64,000 bases of DNA from Platanthera guangdongensis (GCA_039583875.1 CM077165.1:65460757-65524756), one strand, 5' to 3'. Positions 46,621 to 58,867 are shown, counted from the stretch's first letter. Notes: generated by a model from the sequence alone, not told the origin. Translations and numbers: made by a program.

Positions 46621-48254
46621 TTCTGTTGAACCTTGGTTTTCTTGGGTAAGTCAGAATTTTTCCTAGCTACCTCTACAACTCCCTTGCCTTTATCAGAGAT
46701 AAATTTAATTGGGGTTGTTAGTACTATAGGTTGGTTAGATGAAGCACCCAAGCCAAGTGTACTGTTGAATCTTGAGTTCAATGTGCTTGTGATGTCCATT
46801 AGCTTGATACTTCTCCCATTAAGGGATTCTTCAAGCTTTTTGGCCTCTGATAGCTCACTTTTCAGTGAAGCTATCTGCTCCCTACAACACTCCAACTCCT
46901 CAGAGAGTTTGAAGTTTTCTGATTTTAAGGTACTATGTTCAGATAATTTATTTCTGAGAGAAATGATTTCCTTCTCAGATTTTAATAAGTCTAAACATAG
47001 TACTTTAAATTCATAATTAAGGTCCTCAGAATTAAAATCAAAAGAACTTATTACCTGGTCCTCTTTAAGTTGAGTCTCTGAGTCTGACTCTGACTCTTCT
47101 GCATCTGAATTGTGTTGTGAGGCATTGATAGCCATCATGCAGAATTCCTTTTCTTCAGCATCATCCTCATCATCACTTGAGCTGGATGAAGCTTCAGATT
47201 CCTCTTCTGTCTCACTCCAAGATTTAGCAACAAATCCCTTCCTTGTATGATTGTTCTTGCTGGAGGAGGGTTTGCCATTGCTATTCTTCTTGAAGTTCTT
47301 GTCTTTTCTTCTTTCTTTCTTATCCTTTATGTCCTTGTTTTTGTTCTCTGGACAGTCAGGCACAATGTGGCCTGGTTTCCTGCAACCAAAGCAAATAATT
47401 TCTTTATTATTTGATTTATCATACCTTGGCTTGTCATGTTCTTTATATGATCTCTTCCTGAAGTCCTTTCTGGTCATTTTGTAAAATCTTTTGGCCAGTA
47501 GACTAAGCAGCTCATCATTGCCTGTGACCTTGTCCTCAGGCTGATTTTCAGTTGCTTTGAAGGCTATTGACTTCTCCTTTCTTATGGCTGGTGAGGCAGC
47601 CTTCTGCTCTTCTTCTCTATTCTTAATGAGTAGCTCATAAGATTTGAGCTTGCCCAAGAGAGCTTCTGTTGTGATCTCATTGAGACTTTTGGCGTCCTTG
47701 ATTGGCCAGATCCTTGAGTCCGAAGTGCTTGGGAAGCACATTAGGATTTTGTCATTTAGCTCAGTTAATGAGATCTCTTTGTCCAAAGTCTTCAGTTCAT
47801 TGACTATCAGGCTGAGTCTATTATACATTTCTGCTACTGACTCGGCTTATCCTTTCTTAATGTTCACATATTGGGTTATGAGGTGAGATCTTCTGTCTTT
47901 TCTCTCATCAGCTGATCCTGAGACTATTTCAGATAGCTTATCCTAGATCTCCTTTGCTGAGTTGCATTCAGCTACCTTTTGGAATATCTCATCAGACGTG
48001 GTCTAGGCTAGAATGTTCATAGCTTTTGCATATGCAACTTTCCATTTCTTTATCTCTGCATCTGTTCCTGATGGAGGTGGAACAACACTTGTACTTGTGT
48101 TCTCTGGAGGTCTTGGACACACTGTCAAAACAGAATTGAAAATGTCCTCATCAATAGAATTCATGTACAGCCTAATCCTTGCCTTCCAAAGTGCAAACTT
48201 AGACAGATTGCACACTGGAGGTCTGGTGCTAGCATAATCTTTGTTTTGGGCCAT
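46581..48254 (-). pseudogene. Cop-D gag, three in-frame stops
   Basis: The ATG at 48254 gives MAQNKDYASTRPPV. The UBN2-type capsid region includes WKARIRLYMNS and MYNRLSLIVNELKTLDK. The zinc knuckle CFGCRKPGHIVPDC is at about 47390. Acidic and Ser-rich stretches, then a coiled coil (about 47010-46840; KLSEHSTLKSENFKLSEELE) make it long, as in Sirevirus gags. In-frame stops are at 48003, 47943 and 47847; the first two sit at Trp codons of the family (TGG to TAG). The region after 46620 runs into the palindrome array. Confidence 0.85.
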
Positions 48255-48374
48255 GTTTTGTGAAGGAATAATCTTAATAACAAAATCAAAAACTAGCAGA
48301 TCTAACTATAGGGATCTTTGGGTTCAGGTGTTAGCCTGTGCAACCACTAAGATGTGGTATTTTTAACCAACCTC

Positions 48375-48386
48375 CCTCTGATACCA
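48375..48386 (-). promoter_or_regulatory. Cop-D primer binding site (iMet tRNA)
   Basis: The minus strand reads TGGTATCAGAGG two bases after the 5' LTR. Confidence 0.9.
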
Positions 48387-48388
48387 AT

Positions 48389-50001
48389 TGAAAGTGCAAG
48401 TTAGATCTGATATACTATAGAGGGGGGTGAATATAGTATGGTGCTTGCAAAAAACTTTTTACAACTGTTGTTGTATTCCTAAGTGAATAGGGAAGCAAAT
48501 AATATAAAGTAAATCTAAACACAGCAACTATCTAATCACAGAGCAATCTAGTCACAAACCACAGCCATAAACAAAAAGAAAGACAAGCAACCAAATGACA
48601 CAAGGAGCTATAGTGGTTCCCCAATCAACCTGGGTACATCCACTCTTCTACCACCCTAGGTAGGAATCCACTGCAGGATGAGTTGATTAGGTGTCCTGAG
48701 CACCAATGAGCTTTTGATAAGGTGCTCAAAAACCAAACCAGATTTTTTGATCATGTGTCTTGCCACCACTGAGTTTTGATAAGGTCTCAGAAACCAATCA
48801 CAAACTTTTGAAGGGAGTTTGAAAAACCCTTTACAATAGAGAGAGAGAGAGAGAGGGATGAGATTATCTTCTCTGTCAACAGTCAGTGAGAAGATAGTGG
48901 ATGTTGTCAAAGTTCCCCCTGATATCTTGAGTTGTTCAGGAAGTGAAGCTTTGCAGTAGGGTGATAGGCCTTCAAATGATTTGATCTCCAGCAATAGATG
49001 ATTTCAGCAGCAACTGAAATGTGTGGTGTCTAGAGTCTTGAGTGATGATGGCCTTTGAACACTTGAATCAAAAGAGATCTGAAGATTTCAGTTGGTTGAT
49101 CTCCTTTTGTGATGTGTGTTCTTGTATGAATTTGAGACTGAGAATATCTGCAACTTTCTTTCTTTCTCTTGTGTAATTGTTGTATTGTAAGAGTTGTTGT
49201 TGTAGAGAATATGTGTCAGACTTCTTGTTCTTCTCTAGCAGGAATGAAAAAACTGAACTTTTATTCCTTTTGTCTGAATAGAAATGATTCACTGTCCAAG
49301 ATAGCCGTTAGCCTGTCAATAAATGACTTCCTTAAATGTATTTGTCTTCTGGAGGAAAGTCCAACAAAACATTCCTTGAAAATTTCTTGAAACTTGCTCC
49401 AGATTAATTGAAAAACGGCTATAAGATCCTGAATTAAATGCTGACAGTAATTCCACAGCTGTCTAAATTTGAATCTTGAAAAACGTTGAACTCTTCAGAG
49501 AAAACGTCGAACTGAGCTCCACTATCGTTGAACTAAGCTCAGGGATTGGTCTTGGATAGAAATAGAGATTGTCGATCTGAGCTCAACTATCGTCGAACTG
49601 AGCTCAGAGATAGAGAATCAAACTGGAGTCAAGATCGTCGATCTTAGCTCGAAGATCGTCGAATGGAGTTCGACGACTTGTTGAAGTTGAGCTCAGAGAT
49701 CGTCGATTGGAGTTCGACGACTCGTCGAAGATAGCTCAACGATCGTCGAATGGAGTTCGACGATTCGTCGAAGTGAGCTCAACAATCGTCGAATGGAGTT
49801 CGACAATTCGTCGTACTGAGCTCGACGAAATGACTTGGTCTCCAAAACTAAAATCTCTGGTCTTGAGGGCAGCTTTCAAACATAAGTACTAACCCTTAGA
49901 CTCAATTCTAATTGACCTTTAGATCTATACGATGAGGTCAAAACAGGTTTCCTAAGAGACATAGTGATCCTTGCCCAAATCAGTAATAGGGTGTTCAAAC
50001 A
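48389..50001 (-). mobile_element. Cop-D 5' LTR
   Basis: Right-hand LTR, 1613 bp. In element sense it starts TGTTTGAACACC at 50001 and ends GCACTTTCA at 48389. The palindrome array lies at about 49825-49480. Confidence 0.9.
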
Positions 50002-50006
50002 AATAG

Positions 50007-50270
50007 TTACGATGTTTGTAAATCAAACTCTTGACTCCCAATCCATACCTAAGCGCAACAGATTCCACCCGTGCGCATTGAGCACCATTGGACCATAACG
50101 CATCCAATTTGTCTCTAACCATCGAAGGAGGTAATCCGACGCGCAATATAATTCCTAAATAAAGGAATGCGAAGCTCCCTAAATGAACGGTGCTCTCCCG
50201 GATAAACTAAAATCAGAACAAAGCTTAGCACAAGTAGTTCTAAGCTAACATGCACACGGGCGACAAGTAT
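50007..50270 (-). pseudogene. Gyp-A1 protease fragment
   Basis: Contains RVGLPPSMVRDKLDAL, the homologue of RIGVPSSMAKDKLDVL in Gyp-A2, and degraded flanks. Upstream, about 50300-50225 corresponds to the candidate intron, with a GTATGG donor-like site and a decayed acceptor. The fragment is cut by Cop-D at 50006. Confidence 0.75.
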
Positions 50271-50299
50271 TTAAGGCTAAACTGTTATAACTTTAAACC

Positions 50300-51194
50300 A
50301 TACATGTCCTCACGACGGCGTGCTTCCTCTCGGACTTTAGGCACCCACAGGCATAATTCCCTGGCTCCCCACAGTTGTAACATGCGCCCGGGGTTCGTCC
50401 TATAGTTGCCCCCGAAGTACCGAAAGGAGTGGCTAGACCCAAAGTCCTATCCATCTTATACCACCTAAGATATCCAGCTTTGAGGTGTTCAGAATTTTGA
50501 ACGTCATTTCCTTTGCACTAAAGTCCTAAACTGCTCATGACATAGCATTCTCAGTCTTCTAAGCACCATTCTGACACTCTCGGCCAAAGTACCCTTTCCT
50601 TCCATAAGTATGCCAAGTGTAAGTAGCTTTACTAGTCGATGTTGTAGCCCCCTTCTCCAGCATTCTGCTGGATACAGCTCTTATGGGGCTTGCATAGTTC
50701 GATACCATGGTCGCTGGCATCGGGTGAGTCTTCCTCAAGTCTACTTCCAAAGATCTAGCCGACTCCACCAAGGCTCGGAATCCCAATAATTTTGGTCCTA
50801 GCAGTAGGTTTCGCAGCTCGCCACGCAAACGATTATAAAATCTATCGACTATAGCTTGCTCGTTCTCCAACTCAAAGCATGGGTAAGGGCTTATTATAAG
50901 AAATGTTTGCAAATATTCGTCAACTGAGTGCGCTCCCTGCACTAAACGCATGTTCAGCTGCATGCCCGATGGTCTACCAAATGTCATCTGCTCCATCACG
51001 CCACCCGGCGTTGAAGTCATAACAGGGGCACAGGGTTGTACATTTCTTCCATACTGTGCATTAGTCACAGCGAATACCGCTTCAACGATCCTTCTTACGG
51101 TTTCAGACGAAGGAGGGGTTTCAAAGACCTCACTGGGTGGACTATACTCCTCAGAAACCGGACTTTCTGGCGGCCCAGCACCGCTTCTGGTCAC
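50300..51194 (-). pseudogene. Gyp-A1 gag with internal deletion
   Basis: The frame begins at GTG 51194 (TRSGAGPPESPVSEE) after CTATAG, as in Gyp-A2 and Gyp-G. About 100 residues of the capsid (the FNPPVFSGLG to LWWEG region) are missing between VMEQ and the SVDEYLQTF block. A knuckle-like CYNCGEPGN (about 50370) has lost its His. The open part spans 51194-50559. Confidence 0.8.
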
Positions 51195-51406
51195 CTATAG
51201 TTGTACAAAACACCATTAAGCGACAAAATAAAATTGCAAAACACAATTATAGGAACACACAGGTTCCTCAAACACGAGTATTTTCATTCCTAAGTGGACA
51301 TTCATGGGTTCTTTTGCTGTTATAACGATGAAGCACACACATGTGATCACCACCACTTAAAAATAATTCGCCCACTAATTCGGTTAAGTCTGACTGAAAC
51401 CAGTAG

Positions 51407-51416
51407 TTTGATACCA
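51407..51416 (-). promoter_or_regulatory. Gyp-A1 primer binding site (mutated)
   Basis: The minus strand reads TGGTATCAAA, one change from the iMet-complementary TGGTATCAGA. Confidence 0.85.
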
Positions 51417-51419
51417 AAT

Positions 51420-53546
51420 TGTAACACCCCCTATCCGTCGCATAGCATATAGCAGTAGGTCCGGTCGGGGCCCGATGCCATATACCACAGATAGACCGGG
51501 TGGTTACTCAATGGAAACCATCCAACCAATCCAACGTCCTACACAGATTCATTCTATCAGAAGCAATTTTACTAGTTGCAATAACAAGAACCCAGCACAA
51601 GCATGAATGTCCACTAGATAGAACCAAAAGGAATGAAGTACAAATACACAAGTACTGGCCTTATGGCCTTACAAAATGGTTTACTCAAATTACATGTTTT
51701 CCAAACCTCGGCATGCAGGCTGGTCAAACATGAATACAACAAGTAAACACTCCAATCAGCCCTTCAAGGGCTGGCTCAGCAGTTTGGGCTTCATCCCGCT
51801 ATTGACCGCTCGGTCCTGCAGCCCCGCAAACAACAATCCACCACGATGGTGGCAAACAAAGGCAACGGTCAGCTATGCTGACCAAATTATAACGATCCCG
51901 CCCCCAAACTTGGGGCGGCGATGCTCCTTCCCTGCACTTTATTATCATAATCAAGCAGTAGAGTAATAACACTACATCACAGGCGTAGGCACGCATGGCC
52001 ACGCGCCCCGTGCTCTCAAGGCACATTCTCGGTGATCACGGTCTAAGTCCGCCGACTCACCACCGCCCCTTGGACAGCAATATCTCGTGAGCATTTGGTC
52101 TTTCTGGCCACAGCCTGAGACCCTCTATCTATGCCAACGGTAAGTGCCAAGTAACTTTAGGTCTCTTTAACCGAACGACATAGAGCGGGTACGGTTTCGC
52201 CTGACCCGTTGCTCACACCGCAACATTAATTTAAAACATATGCGCGGTCAAACTTTCCCGAGTCCCAAATCATTTACATACATCACATAACCCAGTTATG
52301 TTCAAGTTGGCTTCCAGGCCCACAAGATGGCAGAACCATGCGTCTGCCAAGTTTTCCGGGTGCACCTTGGAGTTAATCCCGGAGGCCCCCTGTCGAAATC
52401 TAGCTCGTAGAAAACCCGAAAAACAAACATTCGCTCGGAGTCTTCTCCAGCCTTTCATGCAATGCAGCATCACCGATCCAGACCAACTTGTCCGGGTAGG
52501 CTTCACACATAATGCCTATATCTGTTCTCAATTACAGACTCTACATGTACTCAATGGGGACTATTCATGCCTACCCGAAGGAACGCCTCAAACTCACTGC
52601 AAACTCGCGAGAGCAGGTTTCCCTATGCAAAAGATGTAGAGCTTCACATGCTCAAGTAGAGAATCATTACCCGAGCGTTCTTCCTTGGCGCCATGGAAAG
52701 GTATGCGTATGAAAAGCACCTCAATCTCCATGCCTCTGTAGATCCGAAGTCGGCTTGCGATTTGGAGCTATAAAGCTCCGCCGGTGAACGGATCTAGGCT
52801 ACTTCTTCCTCCTTTGCTCTCCCCTCTCTCTAGACTTTGAAAGAGAACCACTCAAGTGAAATGAGGGTTTAAAAGGCCCAATACCGGGTATAACCAAGCA
52901 CTAGCAACCCCCAACCATCAGATACCAAATTAAAGAAACGAACAGTCATGATTCGGGCCTGAAATGTAAAACCTGGGCCGAACACGGCCTGCGATACGCC
53001 CGTGTCCATGGCCGTGTCCCCCATTCACCGTAAAAATCGACGCGTCTCAAAAAACACACGGGCACCCGACACGCCCGTATTTGACCTAACATGCCCGTGT
53101 CAGCCAGTACACGCCCATGTTCCTGGGCGTGTTCCTCCATCAACACAGGACGAACACCAACCCGAGACTCACACGGTTCTTGGACACGCTTGTGTCAAAC
53201 CCGAACACGCCTGGGCTCCAGGCCATGTTCACTGTCTCGACACTTCGTCGAGCGCAGATCATCGACCACCCGACATGGCCTTGGACACGCCAGTGTCCTA
53301 GGCCGTGTTCCTTGTCTCGACATATCGTCGAGCAAAAATGTCGACTTTCCGGGCAAATTGTCGACAAGAGCTCGACACTCCCTGAGACACGCCTGTGTCT
53401 CAGGCCGTGTTCGCTGCTCGACGATCTTCAACACAAACACGACACGCCCTGGGACACGCCCGTGTCCCAGGCCATGTGCCCCCTGCCAAATTCAAAATTT
53501 GGCCCAAAATGCCTCCCGTCGCTCTTTTGAGTTTCGGGGCATTGCA
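51420..53546 (-). mobile_element. Gyp-A1 5' LTR
   Basis: 2127 bp, starting TGTAACACCCC on the plus strand and ending GGGCATTGCA. The left 1.4 kb (R/U5 side) is close to the Gyp-A2 LTR, but the U3 side (52980-53480) carries hairpins with CCTGGGACAC-type arms instead of the TCGACGATCGTCGA array of Gyp-A2. Confidence 0.9.
52982..53480. repeat. Hairpin and palindrome array in Gyp-A1 U3
   Basis: About eight ACACGCCCGTGT-type sites. Two have perfect 10-bp arms: CCTGAGACAC/GTGTCTCAGG (53381-53404) and CCTGGGACAC/GTGTCCCAGG (53448-53471). ATCGTCGAGC and TGTCGAC sites are interspersed. Confidence 0.9.
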
Positions 53547-54799
53547 CGATGTCGTGGGGCGAGACATGCCTCCAGACCATGTTGGAATGTTCTGGGCCTC
53601 TAAACTCTAAACCCGGGTTATTACGGGGTTTTCACTCCGGGTTTCCTTGGTTGCGGGTGTTATTTATGGACAAAACCACCGATGTAACGTTTATTCTCCC
53701 TATTAGAACTTTGTGGGGCTCTACCGGGTGTTTGGGCATTTGCGGTGAATGGTGGAGTATCCAAACTTTCTCGCAATTAGACGGATAAATTGTCTTCGGG
53801 GTTAGCCAACCCGACAGTTTTGGTTTTTGGTGGAGTTGACCACAGGTGGCTAATAGGGGTTTGTTTCTTTCCTAATGGTTTAATCTTGACCTTTTTCCCA
53901 TTATAGTCTTGTGCATTTGGGGTGCTGTGGTTATACGTGACGCTTCACATAAGTGTTCTCTTTTTACCATTGTACCTGACTGCTATACTTTATGTAAGTA
54001 TTTTTCTTTGGTCTTGGGTTGATATCCCTTTAATTTGTTTACTTTTGGCTTACTTTCTGCCATCTCTTATACTTTCTTGCTATGGTATTATGTCTTTGGA
54101 ATGTCTCAGGTTCATAGCTGTAGCTGATAGCCATGCTGGTTTTGGAGTTCCTGGGCAGCTGTCTTGGCTGTGGTTTTGCCTCGCCGTAGCGAGGTAGTTT
54201 GTTGTTTAGTTTTCTTTGCTAGTGTATACATACTTTATTTTATGTGGGTTCATGTCAGTTGTTGACGCCCGTAGGATTGTTGTTTTTTGGATACTTGTTA
54301 GTTGCTAGTTTTCCTTGTGTATATGATTACTTGCTCTCTGTGATGTTTTATGTTACGATTGCATGGTAGGTATTTTTCAAGTGTGAAACTACTATTATTA
54401 CCTCATGCATGATATGTTTTTAAAATATTAAAACACCATATTTAACGACCGTAAAAATCTACTTTTATTGCTATTATAAATTTAAAACTTGCATACTTTG
54501 AGGTATCCTCTGGGAACCTCTAAACTCATGTAGGGCGTCTAATTTTTTAAAAGAAGTAATTTCCGCAGTGTATAACTACTTTCCTCGTGGACTAGATGAG
54601 CTACCAAGCCGAGGGATACGGCTAACTACCACTCCTAAACTGATTTTATCTTTAAATAACTTAAAGAATTTTTTTTCATGATTAAGTAGGTGTTTGCCAG
54701 AGCGTCCGCAGTTATCCCCTACTGACGTGGCATCATGACGCGCATTTGTCCCTTACTCTGATACTCCTTTATTGGCGGTGAAAAATGTGGGTTGTGATA
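53547..54799 (+). mobile_element. Right part of a Gyp-B-type LTR (host of Gyp-A1)
   Basis: Similar in order to Gyp-B LTR 17200-18508: TTAGACGGAT, GACCACAGGT, CTTGTGCAT, GAGGTAGTTTGTTG, GACGTGGCATCATGA and the terminus GTGGGTTGTGATA. No PBS follows the end, so it is either a 3' LTR or a solo LTR. The left part would be beyond Gyp-A1, left of the window. Confidence 0.75.
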
Positions 54800-56829
54800 G
54801 AGGACAACAAAGCAGTACAACATGGAAGCAGGTGATGGTGGGACTATTCTATAATGGTCATGTTGCTAACAGTTATATAATTATACTAATAGTTCTTATA
54901 GCACAAGTAAAGTAAGGCAGTAATGAAAAGAAGTGCAATAGGTAAAGTAGAGCTGAAAGAAATTGCTGTAAGTAAAGTGCTCCTCAGTAAGAATTCTTCT
55001 ACCAGTGTTAGAACCGAAAGAAATTGCTATACAAGCCTGGATCACATAACAGGATATCAAGGAAGATGTTCAAGGTCATGACAACAGTTATCTTGACTAA
55101 AAGAACTGACTAGAGCAGTCTGGTTCCGAGTAAACTCAGAGATTGCATCTCTGCACCCAACATGGGGAGGATAGTCTCTCTTTATCTTTTCAAGAACCTA
55201 GGGGATAGTTTGGCAGAAGTTCCTGAGGTTCCACTCCACTACCTGAAAAGGATGGATCACAATACCATAAAAATATGGGATAAACCCTCTCCCAAATCTG
55301 AGAAGGGATGGGCAAGCTTAAGGCACTCCCATGAGAGGAGAAGAATAAAAAGACTGATGTTAGTGCCAAAAAACAAGTAGCTGAAGGAAATAGAAGACTG
55401 AGGAAAACTTATTAAGGTGAAAGCTCTCATCCAGCCCCTAGCCTCACTAAGGGGAGCAAACAGGAGATCATCACCATGATATCCACAAGGGGATGGCTCT
55501 TGAAGATCTGGAAAGATCTGCTTCCATGGAGATATTCAGAGGAGTGGCTAGTATGAAAAATCTGAGATGATAGAAGTTCACTAGGAACTTGCTACCCTAG
55601 AACATATTGTAGTGTACCCAGGACAAGTCCATAAGGAACTTATTCCATAGTTAATAGATACAGAGGTACATGAAGCCTCCACAATTCACATAAAAGTGGT
55701 GGAAGGAGAGAGTCATCTACCCTTTCTCCTGACAGGAACAGTTGAGGGGGAGCTTGCACCTGAGGTTTCAGCCTAAGAGACTAAGATTGTTGCATCTTTA
55801 ACAAAAGGATAAGAGGAGGTCACCATGGAGGTAGCAGAGAAGTTGATATGAAATGTAATAGCCTTCATAGCCAAAGTACCTCATAATGATGGCACCTTTG
55901 AAGAATTTAATCCAACTAGCCATGAAATGGTAGTGTGGAAAGGAAAAATTGTTCTTGAGGACCAAGACATAGACATAGGAACCTCCAAGAAGTCAACTCC
56001 TAACTATCTATATGAGGACTATGAGGATCCTGTAGAGAACTCTAAGCAAGCTACTGAGGTTGAGCCCAACTCCCAACTCCACAACTTGTTGAAGAGACCA
56101 TCTCTTTTCTGACTCAACAGCAAAGAATGATGGATACTCAGAGAAAGCGTTTTGAAATGTTTGTGGAGAAGACAGTTTAAGGACTGAGGACTTGAATGAA
56201 TGAGAGAATTCCAGAAGTGTAAAGGGAGATTCATCACATAAATACTCAAACCTTCCAGTATTTAATGAAGGCTACAAGAGCAGTGGACTATACTGTGACA
56301 CAAAATGAAATGACCCATCAAGGTATTCAAGCAATTATAGACAACCAGAATGCCACTAGAGAAAAGTTTTTTTAAAAAATCATTTCTAGCAACATATGCC
56401 ATACCGTCTTACAACAGAATGACCATTATGGAATTAATGGATTCATGCAACCAGCTATTAGATCGACACCTCCTACAAACCAAAAGCACAGTAGTAGCTG
56501 GTGTCAACATGCTATAAGGAAATATTAGTGAAGCCCAATAGGCCATCTGTTAAGAGACATCTGAAGAACTCACAAAGGGGGAGAAGAAAATTACACACTA
56601 CTTTACTCAATAAGCAGCATGGACGACAAATTCTGTTAAAGAAGCATTACGACTGGGAACCCTTAAACTTCTCTCCAGTGTCTATCAATCCTGAGGCTTA
56701 CTTAGATGCAGATAAAGATTACCTCCCTTCATAGGATTATGAAGCAACTTGGGGGGTGAGAATATCAGCATACTCTCAAACATTAGAGCAAGGGTAATCT
56801 TCCTCCAGAAAGAGGAGGGCTGATCAAGT
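54800..56829 (+). pseudogene. Degraded coding-like sequence, origin unknown
   Basis: Purine-rich plus-strand sequence with codon-like texture and many stops. Short frames at 55162-55380 (YLFKNLGDSLAEVPEVPLHY) and 55927-56112 (acidic, EDYEDPVE) and a Gln/Met-rich stretch near 56110-56380 read like parts of a plant retroelement accessory ORF, but no named domain is visible. No LTR, PBS or integrase block was found in it. It stops at the Gyp-G LTR. Confidence 0.35.
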
Positions 56830-58643
56830 TGTAACGCCCCGTAACTCAAAGGAGCAAAGGGGGACGTTTTGGGCCAGTTTGGGTTTTGGCTGCAGGCACA
56901 CGGCCTGGGACACGGGCGTGTCCCAGGGCGTGTCAAGCCTGTGTCGACATTGAGACGGGGTGTCGACACTTTGGTCTCGACATTGTGTCGAGACTGGGCA
57001 CACGGCCTGCGACACGGGCGTGTCGCAGGGTGTGTCGACCCGTGTCGACACTTAGCCGCGAAGTCGACACTCTGCTTTGACGAAGTGTCGAGACATGGCA
57101 CACGGCCTGCGACACGGGTGTGTCGCAGGGCGTGTCGACCCGTGTCAACACTTGTCCCGGGTAGTCGACACTTTGGTGTCGACAATATGTCGAGACAAGG
57201 TACACGGCCTAGGACACGGGCGTGTCCAAGGCCGTGTCGATAGGTCGACGGTCTTCGCTCGACAAAATGTCGAGACCGTGTACACGGCCTGGGGTCCAGG
57301 CGTGTCACGTTGACACGGGCAAGGACACGGGCGTGTCCTAGAACCCGTGCAGTGTTCGGGTTGAAAATGGGGAAAAATCATGGGGTACACGGCCGGCCAC
57401 ACGGCCGTGTGAGGTAGAACACGGGCGTGTCAGATCGAACACGGGCGTGTTCGATACCCGTGTGAGGTTCCAGGTGATTTGATTTTGACGGCGAATGAGG
57501 CACTCGGCCCTGGACACGGGCGTGTGCCAGGCCGTGTTCGGTCCAGATTGGGCATTTCAGCCCCGAATCGAAGCCGTTCATTTCTTTAACTGAAGATCCA
57601 ACGGCTGGGGTTGTTCCTGAAGGGATATACCCGGGTTTTGACTTAGAAAACCCTCACTTTTTCTTAAGTGATCTCTTTCTAAAGCCTTAGAGCGAGAGGA
57701 GAGCCAAGGGAAGAAGAAGGATCTAGATTCCGCCATTGGAGGAGCTTCGGAGCTCCGAATCACGAGCCGACTCCGGATCCACGGAGGCAACGCTAGTGCG
57801 GTGGTTTTCATCCGATTACTTTTCAATGGCGCCAAAGAGGAACGCAAGAGTAACGATCCTCATCTTGAGCATGAGTAGCTCTCTTTCTTAGCATAGGAAG
57901 CCCGCTCTCGCGAGTTTGCGGAGAGTTGGAGGCGTTCCTTCGTGGAGATATGTGAAGTCCCCGTTGTTTAGAGCCCGTATACGAGAACGGATATAGGCAT
58001 GATGTGTGAAGCCTACCCGGACATGTTGGTCTGGATCGGTGATGTTGCATTGCATAAATGCCGGAGAAGACTCCGTGCTATTGATTGTTTTTCGGGTTTT
58101 CTACGCGGTAGATTGCAGCAGGGAGCCTTGGGGACTAACCCAAAGGTGCACCCGGAAAACTGGGCGGATACGAGATCTTGCCAACTTGGTGGCTTGAGAG
58201 CCAACTTGAACATAACCGGGTTATGTGACTTGTGATGGAAATGGGACTCGGCGGAAGTTTGAACCGCGCAAATGGCTTAAATTGTCGTTGCGATATGAGC
58301 ACGGGTTAGATGGAACCGTACCCGCTCTATGTCGTTCGGTTAAAGAGACCTAAAGGCACGTGGCACTTACCGTTGGCATAGATTAGGGTCTTCGGCGGTC
58401 AATGGCTTAAATTGTCGTGACCCAGGCCAAGAAGACAAATTGCTCATAGGTTTGGCCGTCCAAGTGGCGGTGGTGAGTCCGGAATGTCTATGGCTTTAAT
58501 TGACGTGACATCGACCGGTTCACCGAGAATGTGCCCTGAGAGCAGGGGGCGTGTGGCCGTGCGAGCCAACGTCTGTGATGAAATGGCTATATGTGCTTAT
58601 AGCTCGCTTATGCTAATGAAATGCAGGGATAGGGGGTGATACA
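56830..58643 (+). mobile_element. Gyp-G 5' LTR
   Basis: Starts TGTAACGCCCCG, ends GGGTGATACA; 1814 bp. A hairpin array fills 56895-57545. From about 57840 on it is homologous (opposite strand) to the R/U5 region of Gyp-A LTRs. Confidence 0.9.
56895..57545. repeat. Hairpin and palindrome array in Gyp-G U3
   Basis: Perfect 10-bp arm hairpins: CCTGGGACAC/GTGTCCCAGG (56904-56927), CCTGCGACAC/GTGTCGCAGG (57006-57029 and 57106-57129). Further sites of ACACGGGCGTGT type lie to 57535, alternating with TGTCGACA and ATGTCGAGAC words about every 50 bp. Confidence 0.95.
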
Positions 58644-58646
58644 ATT

Positions 58647-58658
58647 TGGTATCAGACT
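58647..58658 (+). promoter_or_regulatory. Gyp-G primer binding site (iMet tRNA)
   Basis: TGGTATCAGACT three bases after the LTR. Confidence 0.9.
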
Positions 58659-58867
58659 ACTGGTTTTGGTCGGGCTTAACGTGAATTCGTGGGCGAATTC
58701 TTTTTAAGGGGTGGTGAGCACATTGTGTGCGTCATCGTTATAATGGTAAAAGAACCCATGAATGTCCACTTAGGAATGAAAATACTCGTGTTTGAGGAAC
58801 CTGCGTGTTCCTATAATTGCTGTTTGCAATTTATTTGGTCGCTTAACGGTGTTTTGTACCACTATAG

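Larger units (their letters stand above)
26802..50001 (-). mobile_element. Cop-D: Ty1/copia Sirevirus-like element with extra 3' ORFs
   Basis: Minus-strand element with LTRs 26802-28408 (1607 bp) and 48389-50001 (1613 bp), TSD AATAG, and ends TGTTGGAACACC and GCACTTTCA in element sense. Excluding Gyp-C it is about 12.2 kb. Order: PBS, gag, protease, integrase, RT, RNase H, aORF1, aORF2, PPT. RT motifs ([32 protein letters not shown]) and size point to the Sirevirus lineage, some members of which carry env-like ORFs. LTRs differ by roughly 4 % in the first 240 bp by eye. It is coding-defective. Confidence 0.9.
696..53546 (-). mobile_element. Gyp-A1: outer, much interrupted Ty3/gypsy (Tekay-like) element
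   Basis: The element's own sequence survives in three pieces: 696-1365 (integrase core), 24959-26801 (reverse transcriptase to integrase start) and 50007-53546 (protease, gag, PBS and 5' LTR). They are collinear with Gyp-A2, and the gaps are later insertions bounded by TSDs. Its 3' LTR would lie left of the window. The 5' LTR ends at 53546. Coding parts carry many frameshifts, stops and a gag deletion, so this is an old copy. Assignment to Tekay rests on LTR ends (TGTAACAC), iMet PBS and domain order. Confidence 0.85.

Noticed and set aside
56685..57313. Long frames on both strands with repeated RPCRRP-like peptides
   Set aside because: They are translations of the hairpin array in the Gyp-G LTR.
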